29,995 nt of DNA from positions 1 to 29,995 of the forward strand of contig NW_019029085.1 of the NCBI RefSeq assembly GCF_002105155.1, in the 5' to 3' direction. The position numbers and the translations under genes were made by a program. The stretch is from Lobosporangium transversale (lineage: Eukaryota; Mortierellomycota; Mortierellomycetes; Mortierellales; Mortierellaceae). Under the pieces are notes generated by a model. It saw nothing but the letters and a program-made list of their open reading frames with translations, was not told the origin of the DNA and did no database searches. Of the stretch, positions 19,614 to 29,995 are shown piece after piece; positions within the stretch are counted from its first letter, which is position 1, and each line of letters begins with the position of its first letter.

Positions 19614-20095
19614 CTATGCCTTCTTTCCATTTGCACGCTTTTTGGTACCGCTTGCAGCAGAAGAAACAGAACGCTTTTCGACGACCTCAGATTCAACGGT
19701 CTCCTCCTCGCCTGAATCTTCATCGTGACTACGATTATCATCAGCGGGGGCACCATTAAACATTTTGTAGATGACCTTGAAGATCATCAGGAACCAGAAG
19801 CACAAGACGGCCTCTAATCCATACAGCAAGGCCAAGAAAGCACGTTGAACATTGACACTCATGTATTTGTGGTTCTCAGGGTCCCATTTCATGTCCAAGA
19901 ACATCTGGGGTTTGTTGTAGAGTGACATGATGATGATAGGGAAGAGGTAATGGCGAGTAATAGCCCATGAAATCACAAAGAGTCCAAAGAGGTAGTCACA
20001 TACAGCGCTATAACCTTGATACCTGAGGACCTTGGGGATCTATTTTTATTGAGAGAAAAAGCGAGGGAGAGAGAGAGATAAATAAAAACTTCATG

Positions 20096-20130
<35 letters not shown>

Positions 20131-21723
20131 CTCCACTATTTCGATCAAGAAGTATACATACAGCAAGGAAAACATCAGAGACATCCATGACAACCAGAAT
20201 AGCATTGCCAATGCGGGTCAAATGGGTTACATAGCTCCATCCAATTAATGTACAAGTGATGAAATGGTGGATCAACATGGCCAAATGGTCCTTGCGCTTC
20301 ATATCTGTGTTGACGACATAAATCTGCTGCAACCAGTATCCGAACTGGATTAAATAATAAGCCTTGAATGCACCGGTAATCTTATAGTGAGGGTATCCAA
20401 TCCAATAGTGGTCAGTATTCATCCAGTATGGCGAGTTGTACATCAAATACTAATTCCAAAGGTAAGTGAAAATGTAATGGTTCGAATAGTGGGTTAGCAT
20501 TTTAGTCAATCACAAAAGGGACAATACACTCCTTTTAATATCTGATGTTGGCCAATCACATCACGGCGGGTAAAAAAAAATAAAATAAAAAATTACCATG
20601 CCGCTGCACCACGAAATAATGTAGTACACTAAAATGTACATTTGTTCCTCGAATCGCTCCAGCTTTGAGCCTCGGATTCCCAGTTTCTTGCCCAAGGGAG
20701 TAAAGTAGGTCTTCATGAAGAGTGCGCGGATGTAGGTGAAGGCAATGATCCAAAACGCCACAAATGCAAGATCATTTGGTCCCTTCGTATAACGAGCTGT
20801 TAGCCAGCTCTCGCCTGGTTGTGTAAGCTCATCCTGAACAGGATAAGACAACTTGAGCATGTTCTTGCACCACTCCAGACCAAATCCTGAGCCGAGTAAA
20901 ATAGTACCCATCATCTTCAAGGCGAGATCTAAATTTTTTTTATCCATATAAAGAATGCTCGACATCAATAAAGAGGATTTTTCAGGAAATGGAAATGAAG
21001 GAAGGATCTAGACCATAAAGTGACAACATTATTCTTTTCCGCTTCCGAATGCCTCAGAAAAATAAAAGATCTTGATTGGAAAAGCCTTTTCGTTTGAGAA
21101 AAACATGCACGAGCTTCCTCCCAAAACAACATATTAAAAATAAATAAATAAAGATATTCCTCCTTATTAAAAAAAACCCCTCTCCCTCTCTTGTATAACA
21201 CAAAGAAAGTCCAATGGACTTACTCTTTTCAAAAACTCATCTATCATTCTTCTCTGGGCTTCATCTTTTCTCCAGGCATCGTATTATTTTGTCAATATTC
21301 AATTGAATGATTCAATTGCCTCCTAAAAGCTTATTGCTATTCATCACCCACCCTCAATCTCCTCTTCTTCCTTACTATATGAGTTCACTAAATCAGGTTA
21401 CAAAAATCTTCCGTTCGATCATCTTTATATAATTCATTTGCAACAACGCTTTCACTTTTTTCTGAGCAACCAACGACATCCTCTTCTCATTTTGTTCGTA
21501 TCCATGGAATAATGCCATTGAAGTAGAGAATTGAAAGAAATAAATAGAGAGATTAGGATAGAAAGATATATAAAAAAAAGATCAGTTTACCTTTGTCATT
21601 CTCAAAGATGCTTTCAAGATGTAGTACTTTTACGAATCCTTGAAAGACAGGTGCTTCAGCCTTCTTATATGGCCGCTTCGTGCCAGTGGTCTTGAGGTCC
21701 TTAGTGCTCGACTTTGCAGCCAT
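19614..21723 (-). CDS. LAG1: Ceramide synthase, LAG1/LAC1 type (TLC domain)
   Basis: Four exons on the minus strand: 21591-21723, 20597-20928, 20162-20449 and 19614-20039, phases 1, 0 and 0; 392 aa. The TLC domain carries the catalytic Lag motif with HH at 216-217 (LIHHFITCTLIGWSYVTH) and the acidic MDVSD (D244, D247), followed by YLFGLFVISWAITRHYLFPI. Several membrane spans are visible. The C-terminal tail is acidic (DEDSGEEETVESE) then basic (KKRANGKKA), cytosolic, with CK2-like sites. It N-acylates sphingoid bases with acyl-CoA in the ER membrane to make ceramide. No homeobox is present, as usual in fungi. Intron 1 is 662 nt, the longest in the window. Intron 3 holds a T29 run on +. The donor GTATGT at 20161 was preferred because it restores the conserved FLA-IPKVLRYQGY junction. 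Confidence 0.92.
20099..20127 (+). repeat. T29 run in LAG1 intron 3
   Basis: It reads as A29 on the LAG1 sense strand, in the middle of a 122-nt intron. Confidence 0.88.
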
Positions 21724-22133
21724 AGTTGCAAGTATGAAATAATGATATTGTCTGGTTATTCCCTTGTCTCCTTTTTTTTTTTTTTTCTTTTTCTTTTTTC
21801 TGTCCACAGGAATGTGTAAAGTCGAAAATCAGTGATGAGAGAAAACAGTGAGAAGAAAAGGATGAGAGAGATGAGAAGGATGATTCAAAAAAAAAAAAAA
21901 AAAGTGATGATAAAAAAAGACGAGGCTACTTTTCTTTCCAACCAGTCTTGACAGGGAAAGAATATTTTCATTGGTCTACACAAAAAATCTTTAAATACAA
22001 TAAAGTTGTTTTTGATGCTCTGAAGTTTTAAGTCTATTTTATTAAACGAGGACAGGACAAGTTTCAACAAGATTAATTTTCTTTCTTTTACGAACGTATT
22101 CAGACATTGTTGGCACCGTCACTTCCGAGGTAC
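21724..22133. other. Intergenic region between EI24-like 3' end and LAG1 start
   Basis: About 410 nt between two minus-strand genes. T-rich on + at 21772-21800 (A-rich leader for LAG1) and an A-run at about 21887-21903. No gene is seen. Confidence 0.5.
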
Positions 22134-23554
22134 TCAATAGTGACCAGAACCCGTATGCTGCTGCCCTTGGTAATACTGCTGCTGGTACTGTTGATGCTGT
22201 TGATATTGTTGCTGCTGTTGCTGCTGCTGCTGTTGGTATTGCTGCTGCTGTTGGTGCACTGTATAAGGTGATGCCTGATATTGGTATTGAGGAGGCAGAT
22301 GATTGTCTCCACCACCATGATTTTCATAAGTATGGCCAGCAAGGAGTGGCTCAGTTGGCAATCCAGGCGACGACGTGCCATACGAATGGAATGTCACATA
22401 TTGCGATCCGAAGTGGCCATGATCTGCCGCTGTTCTGCTTGCAATACGATCCTGTCTCCTAGCCTCATCAATCTCATCAGCAACCCATAATGCTGCGCCT
22501 AAATAAGAAAAAAAATCAGAGACTGTATTATGGAGGGTAGATAGGCCACAGCATAAAAAAAAAAAGAAAAGAAAAAAGGTATAAACGTACCAACTACGTT
22601 CGTCCAGAAGAAAAGCAGATTCAGAACTGGTGTCATCTCCAAGAAGACAGCCACGGCACCAAATTCGCAATACTCGACCCTGTGTTCCCAGGCATATTTC
22701 CTAGATTGGCTTACGCTATAGGTTATACACATGTAAAGAAAAGAGACAGATTAGTGTCAATAGAATCTATTGTAAAAAGCGTGCAAATCAAGACATAGTA
22801 CTTACTTTTTCTTGCATAGCTCCACGTCGTAGTGAATACGTTTGGAAAATGATACGACCCAGCCATTGAGGTAACAGTAGATGATTGTGCCAACTACGGG
22901 AACGGCATGAAGCGGGAGTAGCACAATGAGCGTCACAACCTACAAGGTGTTTTTAGTTGTTATTACAAAGTTTATGTAAAACGTATTTAGGGTCACTAAA
23001 GCAGAATTTTGTTAAATATTTATACCTGGAAGAGCAACAGCACAGTGGACTGGAACACGATGATATAGATGCTAGCAAGGACTCCGTTTATACACGTACG
23101 ATAGTCGCCATGTGCTGCGTCAATGATATAACCAAGTTTTCTACTTCTAAGAACGGCATCAAACAGTGCTTGGAAAGAAAAGAAAAGATCGACAGTCAAC
23201 AAGATGGTTCAGATTACTACTTTTTGTTAGCTTATTCATGCATGGCACAAACACAAGATGTTTACCATCTTCCCACAGGGGCATCAAAGCAAGGTATACG
23301 ACCAAAGATCCAAGAGCTGCTTCAAGTAAAGTAAAAAGTACTGAAACAGTATAGGCGATCCAGCTAGGCCAAGAGTGCCGAATCAGAAAATCAGCCTGGA
23401 GGGGCATGAGGTAAGTGAATGCTAAAATCAATAGTGCGATAGTAACGAGCAGTAAAATGACAAAAGGCAGGATCACCCGAGGCCAAAGCCTGGGGTTAGA
23501 GAGGAAGTAGGTGATCCCTCGGAAAGGGTATAGCCAACGAGCTTTGACTGTCAT
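22134..23554 (-). CDS. EI24/Rrt8-Lds-like multi-pass membrane protein with polyQ tail
   Basis: Five exons on the minus strand: 23266-23554, 23026-23168, 22806-22939, 22591-22715 and 22134-22498, phases 1, 0, 2 and 1; 351 aa. It starts RWLYPFRGITYFLSNPRLWP, typical of the EI24 superfamily. Membrane segments follow at about 27-49 and 64-92. A central pair spans GVLASIYIIVFQSTVLLLF and VVTLIVLLPLHAVPVVGTI, and a last segment spans TPVLNLLFFWTNVVGAALWV. The cytosolic tail (231-351) is polar and ends in a Gln/Tyr-rich tract at about 309-343. Fungal relatives include lipid-droplet and spore-wall proteins of the Rrt8/Lds group; animal EI24 is an ER protein tied to autophagy. Substrate and role are unknown. 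It is divergent from PTEN with 902 nt between starts. Confidence 0.7.
22160..22262 (-). repeat. CAG/CAA glutamine repeat
   Basis: A mixed CAG/CAA tract within the last exon of the EI24-like gene encodes about 34 mainly Gln residues with Tyr interruptions. Mixed codons suggest selection or age rather than a fresh expansion. Confidence 0.85.
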
Positions 23555-24456
23555 GTGTGTTTGTGTATCTGTGTATCAATGTGTTTTGTGTATCAGTGTA
23601 GGTATGAATGTCTTATGTGTGAGAAAATGTCATGGAGTAAGTCGTGAGAATGGAATGGAAAACAGAATGCAATTTTTGTGATTGCTGAAAGCGAACAAAA
23701 AAAAAAAAAAAAGGGCTTGTTTACTGAGAGCAAGAAAAATGGATAGATGCAAGGGGAGAACATTTGAGAGCTCAAAGTCAAAGCCCTTTCATTACTTGGG
23801 GACAATCTAGTATCCGTTAACGGGCATGTGCAAAATCCAGAGTATACAATCGACACGTGTATCTTCTTTGCCCCAATACCAATTGCTCGATCGCATTAAT
23901 TCAAACATGAACATGCTGTCGACCTTCTTCCTCTCTTCCATGAACATGTGTGGACTGTGTTACATCCACATGGATTACCAAATCATGGCGCAGATGATAT
24001 ATGACTATAACGTCAATGTATGGCTGCGATCAAGATTATGATGACTTGTTGACTGTGGGCATGCCATGTGTTGTGGTGGCAAGGGGGTGTAGCCAAGCGC
24101 ACATCGAGTTTGATACCTTTTCTTCTACGCCAAATGGCCTCGCCTGACCTCCTTTTTAAAAAAAAAAAAAAAGGAGTGCACTTTTTTAAAATAAAAAAAG
24201 ATAAAACACCCTGTACTTCATTCTCTTCTTCTTCTTCTTCTTCATTGCATTGTTCATTCTGTCAAGAAAACTCATTCTGCATCCAATTTTTTGAAGCAGC
24301 TGTTTGCACAGTCCTCCGTCTAGTCGTCGACATAATTTTATTTTTTAACAGTCGTCCATGCACACTTACCCCACAGCCACAACATAACCATTTACAGTTC
24401 ACGTCCATTCACACTTTTCCAGCCTAAACTTTTTCACACACCTCCACTAATCGTGA
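23555..24456. other. Divergent promoter region, EI24-like / PTEN
   Basis: It holds a TG-rich tract (about 23549-23625) next to the EI24-like start, a palindrome CCGTTAACGG (23814-23823, containing Myb-type AACGG cores), short A-runs (about 23698-23712, 24158-24172) and a TTC repeat (about 24226-24243). No gene is supported. Confidence 0.5.
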
Positions 24457-24804
24457 ATGAATCTACTTCGCCATGCAGTTTCAAAACAAAAGGTAGCCGA
24501 CTACTTCTTATTCAACAAGTGAGAGTGCTGGGTATCAATTTGAATGTTAACAATTTATATTCACATTCATATTTTGCTATTCCTTATTTTAAATAAACAA
24601 TAAAAAAAAAAAATAAAAAAAAAAAAACATTTGTTGTTAATAGCGACGGTTCATCGACAAAGAGGCTGGTCTGGATCTGGACCTAGCCTACATCACGCCT
24701 TCGCTCATTGCCATGGGATATCCTTCAAAATCTCTTGAGGCATTTTATCGTAATCCCATGAGTGATGTCGAAAAGTAGGTTCACTTCCCCCTTTTTTATT
24801 GTAC

Positions 24805-24844
<40 letters not shown>

Positions 24845-27760
24845 AATTGAACCTTGACCTTCTTCTGTCTTTTGATCTGATTTCCAGGTTCCTTGATTCT
24901 CGTCATCCAGGCGAATATAAAGTCTACAACTTGTAGGTTCAATTAATTTGCAATATAATAGGAAAAAAAAAAAAAAAAAAAAAAAAAAGACAGGCAAACG
25001 CACCCACCAGCTCACGAATGCATGCGGTCATTCCGTTCCTGTTGTTTGGTCACATTTTTTTTTTGTTTGTTTGTTTGTGGGACGTGCGTGCGTGCCCTGT
25101 TCTCTTCCATTGGCTCAAGATTTTGAATTTCAAAGTTGCGGCACGCGTTCCATGACGTAATCTAACCCATAAGAATACTTTATTCGACTTAAATTCTATG
25201 CATTATCTCGATTGCTCTAATAGATGCTCCGAGAAATCTTACTCTGATCAACGGTTCCATGGTCGAGGTATGGACACTTGGATAGCTCTTTACATCCCCA
25301 TCAAAGACCCTCCTCCTCGGATTGATGCACAGTGCTGGCAATGTACTATTGCTGACGTCTCAAGACATTCACCTCTTTTAACTTGTTAAAAATATTGCTT
25401 TTTAGTCGCACAGTTCCCATTTCCAGATCATTCACCACCGCCCTTTCAACTGATTCACCCTTTTTGTGAAGATGTCTCCGATTGGCTACACACAACTCCT
25501 GGGAATGTTGTTGCCGTCCATTGCAAAGCTGGAAAAGGAAGAACAGGTGTGATGATCTGTGCATTCCTAGTCCATTGCGGCGCAACAGCAGTTGAAGCTA
25601 TCAAGCTGTATGGAGAAAAGAGAACGCTTGATGGTTGCGTAAGTCGATTTGGTGAATGTATTAAATATCCTCCCTTCCAGTTTTTTTTTTTTTTTTTTTT
25701 TTTTTTTTCAGCTAAAAGACTATCCTGTTTAGCTAATCGTTAGGTTTTAATTCTTTGTAGGGTGTTACTATCCCTAGTCAAATACGCTACATTCACTATT
25801 ATGAACAATTTCTGGAGAGCAGGACTCTTAATTACGATCCACGTCTGCTAACTCTACATGAAATAACTATCGACACTATACCTAAACCATTATTGAGCCA
25901 GGAGAATGGAGCAAACTGTAAGGCAGAGACGAAAGATCAGCTTGTGTATCCTGAGCTTGTCATATATGAAACAAGGAACTCATAATAGTTTTTTGTATAT
26001 ATTTTTGATTCTTAGATTTAGTTTTAACTATATTGACCGGAGAGGTTAAGATCTACGAATCTTTACCAGATCATGTAAGCAAAATATTTGTCTAATAAGT
26101 AGATGCCAGTTGGATCTACTATTTGAGATATGAAGTGACCTCATGCTAAAATTACCAAATCTATTCCATTATCTAAAAAACGCCAATGCCAGTGCACTAT
26201 CGATCACACAAATCAGCGGATCAGAATAAGCATCACTGATAAAATCGTCCTTGCGGGTGATGTCAAAATGATGCTCTGGTATGACAGCCTGTACAAAAGA
26301 GTAGGTTATCTTTTTATTTATTTACTTATATATTGTTCTTATTACCCATTACCCTTGAGGAAGAGGATTGCTGTGAGTTACCTTGTCTAACCCGCTTTGC
26401 CGCATTTGACATTGATATTTGATGTTTGTAGTCCCATCTCTGCCATTTTCATTTCAACACCACGTTCATTGACGATACAGAGAATATCCTGGACCTAAAA
26501 AAGCATGAAGTGGATAAAGCCTGCAAAGATAAGCTACATTCAATCTTTGATAAGGACTTCAAGGTCAACGTCCGATTCTCCCCAGCACTGGCTCAACAGT
26601 CGCCGCTACCAACTCTAGACAGTCTTCCCAACCGCGCGATCCTACTCAAATATAGGAACCATAACGGACCTAACAGCATCGAGGTTTTACCTCCATTCTT
26701 CTCAACCGTAAGATCTTCAACAGCACAAAAGAACTCTGCACTTGCGCTATTTGGATTTGGGAGAGGGAGTGGAAGGGAGGGGACAAAGGAAGGGAAACCA
26801 GAATGTGGTGGCAGTCAAGAGAGAACAAGTTTAGAAAATACCCCTCCTTCACCTCAAAACCTGGATGAACCTAACAGCAACCTTCCGCCTATATCACCTT
26901 CGTCCCCTCCGTCTCAGCCGGTATCCTCAAATATTAAGGCTATTCGCAATGGAGCCCCTATTCTTGTACATAGTAGTAGCAAAACTGCTTTTAAGCCCAT
27001 GTGGAGCAATGATAAGGATCGAGACCGTGATGATAACTGGGACGCATCCTCGGTTAGCAGTGATTGTTCAGAATTCGATTCTGAATGGTGGTACACGAAG
27101 CCGCCTCGTCCAACGGTGCATTCTAGTGTGGATGCTGCTGCAGGAACGGCTTCCGCAAGTATAGTACAACCAGAAAGTATACGAACAGACCTAGAAGCAC
27201 ATGGATCACTCTCCACTGGCATCCAAAATGACCAACCTATCAATCATCAGGATTCCTTGTCATTATCCTCACCACTATTACCACTATCGAATCATTTACG
27301 TTTAACATTGATGACATCCAATATTCAAAGTAATGCTCCTGGCACAATGGCCTCAGGAGGGATAATGATTCCTTCATCGCCTTCAAGTGCTTATAGGAGT
27401 CCTCCACATTCTGCGTCATCGCCGTTAGCGCGTGAGATTAAATTTGACGCAGAATCTTCGTCGTTGTCGGGCGCCAAGTCCATGATGTCATGTCCTTCCT
27501 CTGATGATGAGAGCGCGGGTACAGGCAAAATGAGGGATGAGACTCATGTTAATTGGAAGAAACCACCATTACATAGGGACTATCTCGATGAAAATGGTCT
27601 TCCTCCTTTTAATACTGAAAATGGTTACCGCCCAGAGAGCTTGGATTCAAAATCACTACGCGATCAAGAGCGAGGATGGTGGGCCGAGTCGATGACTCGC
27701 TGGTTTTGGTCCGCAGAAGATCAAAAGGAGCAAGAAACAAATAACAGGGAGCACCCCTAG
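24457..27760 (+). CDS. PTEN: PTEN phosphoinositide 3-phosphatase with extended C-terminal tail
   Basis: Nine exons: 24457-24492, 24644-24774, 24888-24932, 25224-25267, 25406-25638, 25761-25917, 26016-26074, 26193-26300 and 26432-27760; 713 aa. A basic N-terminal lipid-binding element (VSKQKRRF) precedes [18 protein letters not shown]. The WPD-type loop FPFPDH has D93. The active site [10 protein letters not shown] (124-133) has catalytic C125 and both Lys characteristic of PTEN, so 3-phosphoinositide specificity is expected. The TI loop GVTIPSQ (164-170) is intact. The C2 domain runs from about 190 to 322 ([40 protein letters not shown]). It dephosphorylates PI(3,4,5)P3 at membranes. The tail (about 325-713) is far longer than the ~50-residue tail of human PTEN. 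It is Ser-rich with acidic patches ([20 protein letters not shown]) and ends in a Trp-rich helix ([12 protein letters not shown]). No PDZ-binding end is present. Confidence 0.93.
24805..24846. repeat. T20A22 palindrome in PTEN intron 2
   Basis: Twenty T followed directly by 22 A give a perfectly self-complementary 40-nt sequence with no loop spacer, within a 113-nt intron. Confidence 0.9.
24963..24988 (+). repeat. A26 run in PTEN intron 3
   Basis: It lies 30 nt after the donor of the 291-nt intron 3. Confidence 0.9.
25681..25708 (+). repeat. T28 run in PTEN intron 5
   Basis: It lies in the middle of a 122-nt intron, 50 nt upstream of the acceptor. Confidence 0.9.
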
Positions 27761-27903
27761 CTTCGGAAACAAACACGCCATTTTAATATATATTGACAAA
27801 TAGAGGCTATATACCAGATACTGTTTAAAGACTCTGGGGCCAATCGTATAGTATTTTTATTTTTTATTCTTATTTTTATTTTTATTGAGATTTTTACGTC
27901 GCA
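27761..27903. other. Convergent 3' region, PTEN / BRE-like
   Basis: Only 143 nt separate the two stop codons. T-rich repeats of TTTTTA type (about 27852-27896) likely serve 3'-end formation. The two transcripts probably overlap. Confidence 0.5.
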
Positions 27904-29947
27904 CTACGCATTTGACATAGCGTGTGTCATTTTTGCATGAAATCGCGGAATCTCATCCCACAGTTGCTCCCTAGAAACGTCAAATTAATTACAGATAGTT
28001 AATGTTTATACTTGAGACTTTTTGAGCTTGGGATACAAACAAACTACGCTAGCAATAAATATAGTGATAGTAGTGATAGTAATAATATAAAGAACTGACC
28101 AAATCTCTGTGACAATCCGATCCACACCCCATCGTGGACTATATCGGCTGATGGGTATGACTTCAGGAGACGGTGTTGGTTTGTATGTAGAGCCAGGGAC
28201 CATCGGAACAGCCAATGTCAGCTTTGGATATTCATTCGGGAAACGATCAGACAAATAAACTATCCAGGAAGAAAGGTTTTTGTGTATAAGAGGTATGCTA
28301 CCATTAGAGGGTCGTAATCCATAATAAGAAAAATTATTTACTTACATGTTGCTATTGCTGTTGATGGAGGCTCCTGGCGAGCTTTATCTTTTGAAATAGT
28401 AAATATAAATGACGTAAAGCTGTAATTAACGGCATCGAACTCGAGCAGATGACTATTTAGCAAAAAAAAGCCATCAAGGGTGTACAAGTGGGTTGTTGAG
28501 CAACATGAGACAAATTTGTATTCAAAAAATCTTTATAAAACCTCCTTGATCTTTGTCAATGTCATAAAGACCATACTTGTGAAATGTATCCATCATTGCA
28601 TTGACAAACTCCTTCTTTAGCTGCTTTGCTCTCTCTGTCTTCTCGAAGAAACTGCGGATATTGTCCGTAACGCGTTCAATGTAGTCTGTGATCTGCTCAG
28701 TCATCCCGATACTCGATATCTACAGTCAGGGAATAGGAAAAAAAAAAAAAAAAAAAAAAAAAAAAGCAAAACAACGTGTTGGATTTTTTTTTTTTTCATC
28801 CCTTATATTCAGATGCAAGTTTGTTGGCTATGACATACTGATTGAAGGAGATCAGGAAAGTCAAATGGAGATAGTGCTTCGACCTTGCTCTGAACTTGAG
28901 TCACCGCATTTGTTACAAGTGAACTGATCGAAAACTGAACCTTAGCCACAACTAGTTATAAGCAAGCAAAAACATCATCAGTCAGAGCTTCCTCGTCAAA
29001 AATATACCTTTGAATCCAGGCAATCATTTGCAGAATAGCACTAACATTTTATCCGCTGCCGTTTGCCTTCTCTTGAATATGATACATCGAAGGGTACCGC
29101 AAATATCACTTTTGTTGGAGAATCGGAGCCAGGGATCAAACAACAGTCCATTTCCTATAATTTTTTTATTTTTTTATTTTTTAAATAGATATTAGCCCAG
29201 AGCACTCAAACTCAGGCCAGCCTATACTATAGCAAGGAGTAGTAAGATACCATACCTCCATCTCTTGCAGACAGGAATATTCAATTTGAATCCTCTCGTT
29301 TTCGCAATTAGCAACTCTCTGATGCTCTCCTTGCTGGATAAAAAGTTATTAGTCCGTGATCATGATCAATATGTTGATATCTCATGATTGCTAATATATA
29401 CAAAAAAAAAAAAAAAACAATTTCATCCCTTACTTGCATTATCCTAGAAAGTTTACAAAGTACTTTACTCAGATTCGCGGGATCTTCATGATTCCATGTT
29501 TCATCTAAACCCAAGTCACTGAGAGAAGGTGTGGCCAGTAGACCACGGACAACAAGATCCGGAGGGAATGACCAATCGTAAGGGTCATAGAAGAAGTGTA
29601 CTAGAAATAAGTGATCCAGCGAGAGATGAGCAAAGAGGCGGTCAACGGTTGCGCGATCGAATTTTTTACATCAAAATATATATGGTCATGTTCAGTGTGC
29701 GACGCGCATATCATTCACGCCTACAATCGACAGTATTATTTCCAATAGAACTTGCACGCATAGTGATGTCGACCACGTCTGCAATAGGATCACCGTCTGG
29801 GTTGAACACTGTCTGTGACGAGGCCAGGCTGAGGCTCTTGATCGAAAAGAGTGTCATACCAGCATTGTCTGCAAGGTAGTTTAGAGATAAACTCAGATAG
29901 AGGCTCTTCTTAAAATGAGACCCCGTCTGGGTTGTATAAAGGGACAT
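27904..29947 (-). CDS. BABAM2: BRE/BRCC45 (BABAM2)-like double-UEV scaffold protein
   Basis: Nine exons on the minus strand: 29725-29947, 29434-29600, 29256-29333, 29046-29154, 28839-28951, 28577-28719, 28346-28452, 28100-28259 and 27904-27970, every junction in phase; 388 aa, close to the 383 of human BRE. Two ubiquitin-E2-variant-like regions are visible. The N-terminal one has HFFYDPYDWSFPPDLVV, followed by the helix around SKVLCKLSRIMQ and IQIEYSCLQEME. The C-terminal one has HLLEFDAVNYSFTSFIFTIS, DRFPNEYPKLTLAV and the telltale RYSPRW (352-357), then the end helix. No catalytic Cys is expected or seen in a UEV. In animals BRE scaffolds the BRCA1-A and BRISC complexes with the K63 deubiquitinase BRCC36. 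No BRCC36 gene lies in this window. The start is the ATG near the window edge, so an upstream exon cannot be excluded. Confidence 0.77.
28738..28765 (+). repeat. A28 run in BRE-like intron 5
   Basis: It reads as T28 on the sense strand, 17 nt from the acceptor of a 119-nt intron. A T13 run (28784-28796) in the same intron is complementary. Confidence 0.88.
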
Positions 29948-29995
29948 TATTTTGGTTTTTTGAGTGCCCGTTTGTCCTGAAACCTAATTATGGAC
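29948..29995. other. Window edge, upstream of the BRE-like start
   Basis: Only 48 nt remain; nothing beyond a short T/A-rich leader is seen. Confidence 0.4.

Noticed and set aside
22957-23334. 125-codon + frame opposite the EI24-like gene
   Set aside because: It is antisense to well-supported exons 1-2 of the EI24-like gene and has no recognisable domain.
29601-29670. Open frame in BRE-like intron 1, continuous with exon 2
   Set aside because: It looks coding, but no AG acceptor exists upstream of it. Joining at the AG at 29602-29601 gives an aligned UEV (NNTVDLHFFYDP), so it is treated as intron.
1-29995. Transposon, virus-derived or CRISPR content
   Set aside because: No transposase, integrase or reverse-transcriptase motifs, long terminal repeats or spaced direct repeats were seen. 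Repeats are homopolymers and microsatellites only.

Overview
The window is nuclear DNA of a filamentous fungus, most likely an early-diverging one (Mucoromycota, probably Mucorales or a relative). The evidence is small spliced genes with GT..AG introns, mostly 85-160 nt, a CotH-family cell-surface protein typical of that group, GPI-anchored GH16 wall enzymes, and animal-like genes that many ascomycetes have lost (PTEN with a full C2 domain, and a BRE/BRCC45 homologue). I see no mobile element, CRISPR array, rRNA or convincing tRNA. Species cannot be named from the sequence.

Layout. 1-3.4 kb: two tandem GH16 (CRH-like) wall genes on +, one spliced and GPI-anchored, one intronless and secreted. 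4.0-5.9 kb (-): Sts1/Cut8-type proteasome tether, 5 exons. 7.4-9.6 kb (+): CotH-like kinase-fold GPI protein, 3 exons. 10.1-12.5 kb (+): a protein whose last ~125 residues are a Vtc1-like DUF202 membrane domain behind ~630 disordered residues. 12.8-15.9 kb (-): unrecognised 1008-aa protein whose best model needs a GC-AG intron. 17.4-19.4 kb (+): CTU2/NCS2 tRNA thiolation subunit. 19.6-21.7 kb (-): LAG1-type ceramide synthase. 22.1-23.6 kb (-): EI24-like membrane protein with a polyQ tail. 24.5-27.8 kb (+): PTEN phosphatase, 9 exons, with a ~390-aa tail. 27.9-29.9 kb (-): BRE/BABAM2-like double-UEV protein, 9 exons, 388 aa.

I rebuilt ten spliced models (36 introns) by hand, matching donor, acceptor and codon phase at every junction. 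All give continuous frames ending in a stop; transcript data were not available.

The genes do not form one pathway; this is ordinary eukaryotic gene order. Themes recur: wall and surface (two GH16, CotH), membrane lipid and signalling (ceramide synthase, PTEN, EI24, Vtc1-like), and protein/RNA quality control (Sts1, CTU2, BRE). Convergent pairs are tightly packed: VTC1-like/1008-aa protein, CTU2/LAG1 and PTEN/BRE. STS1/CotH, 1008-aa/CTU2 and EI24/PTEN are divergent.

The strongest non-coding signal is the density of long A or T homopolymers (18-43 nt). They sit in introns, leaders and intergenic DNA and are almost absent from coding exons. There are also a (GA)n microsatellite and a ~180-nt purine block next to the STS1 start.
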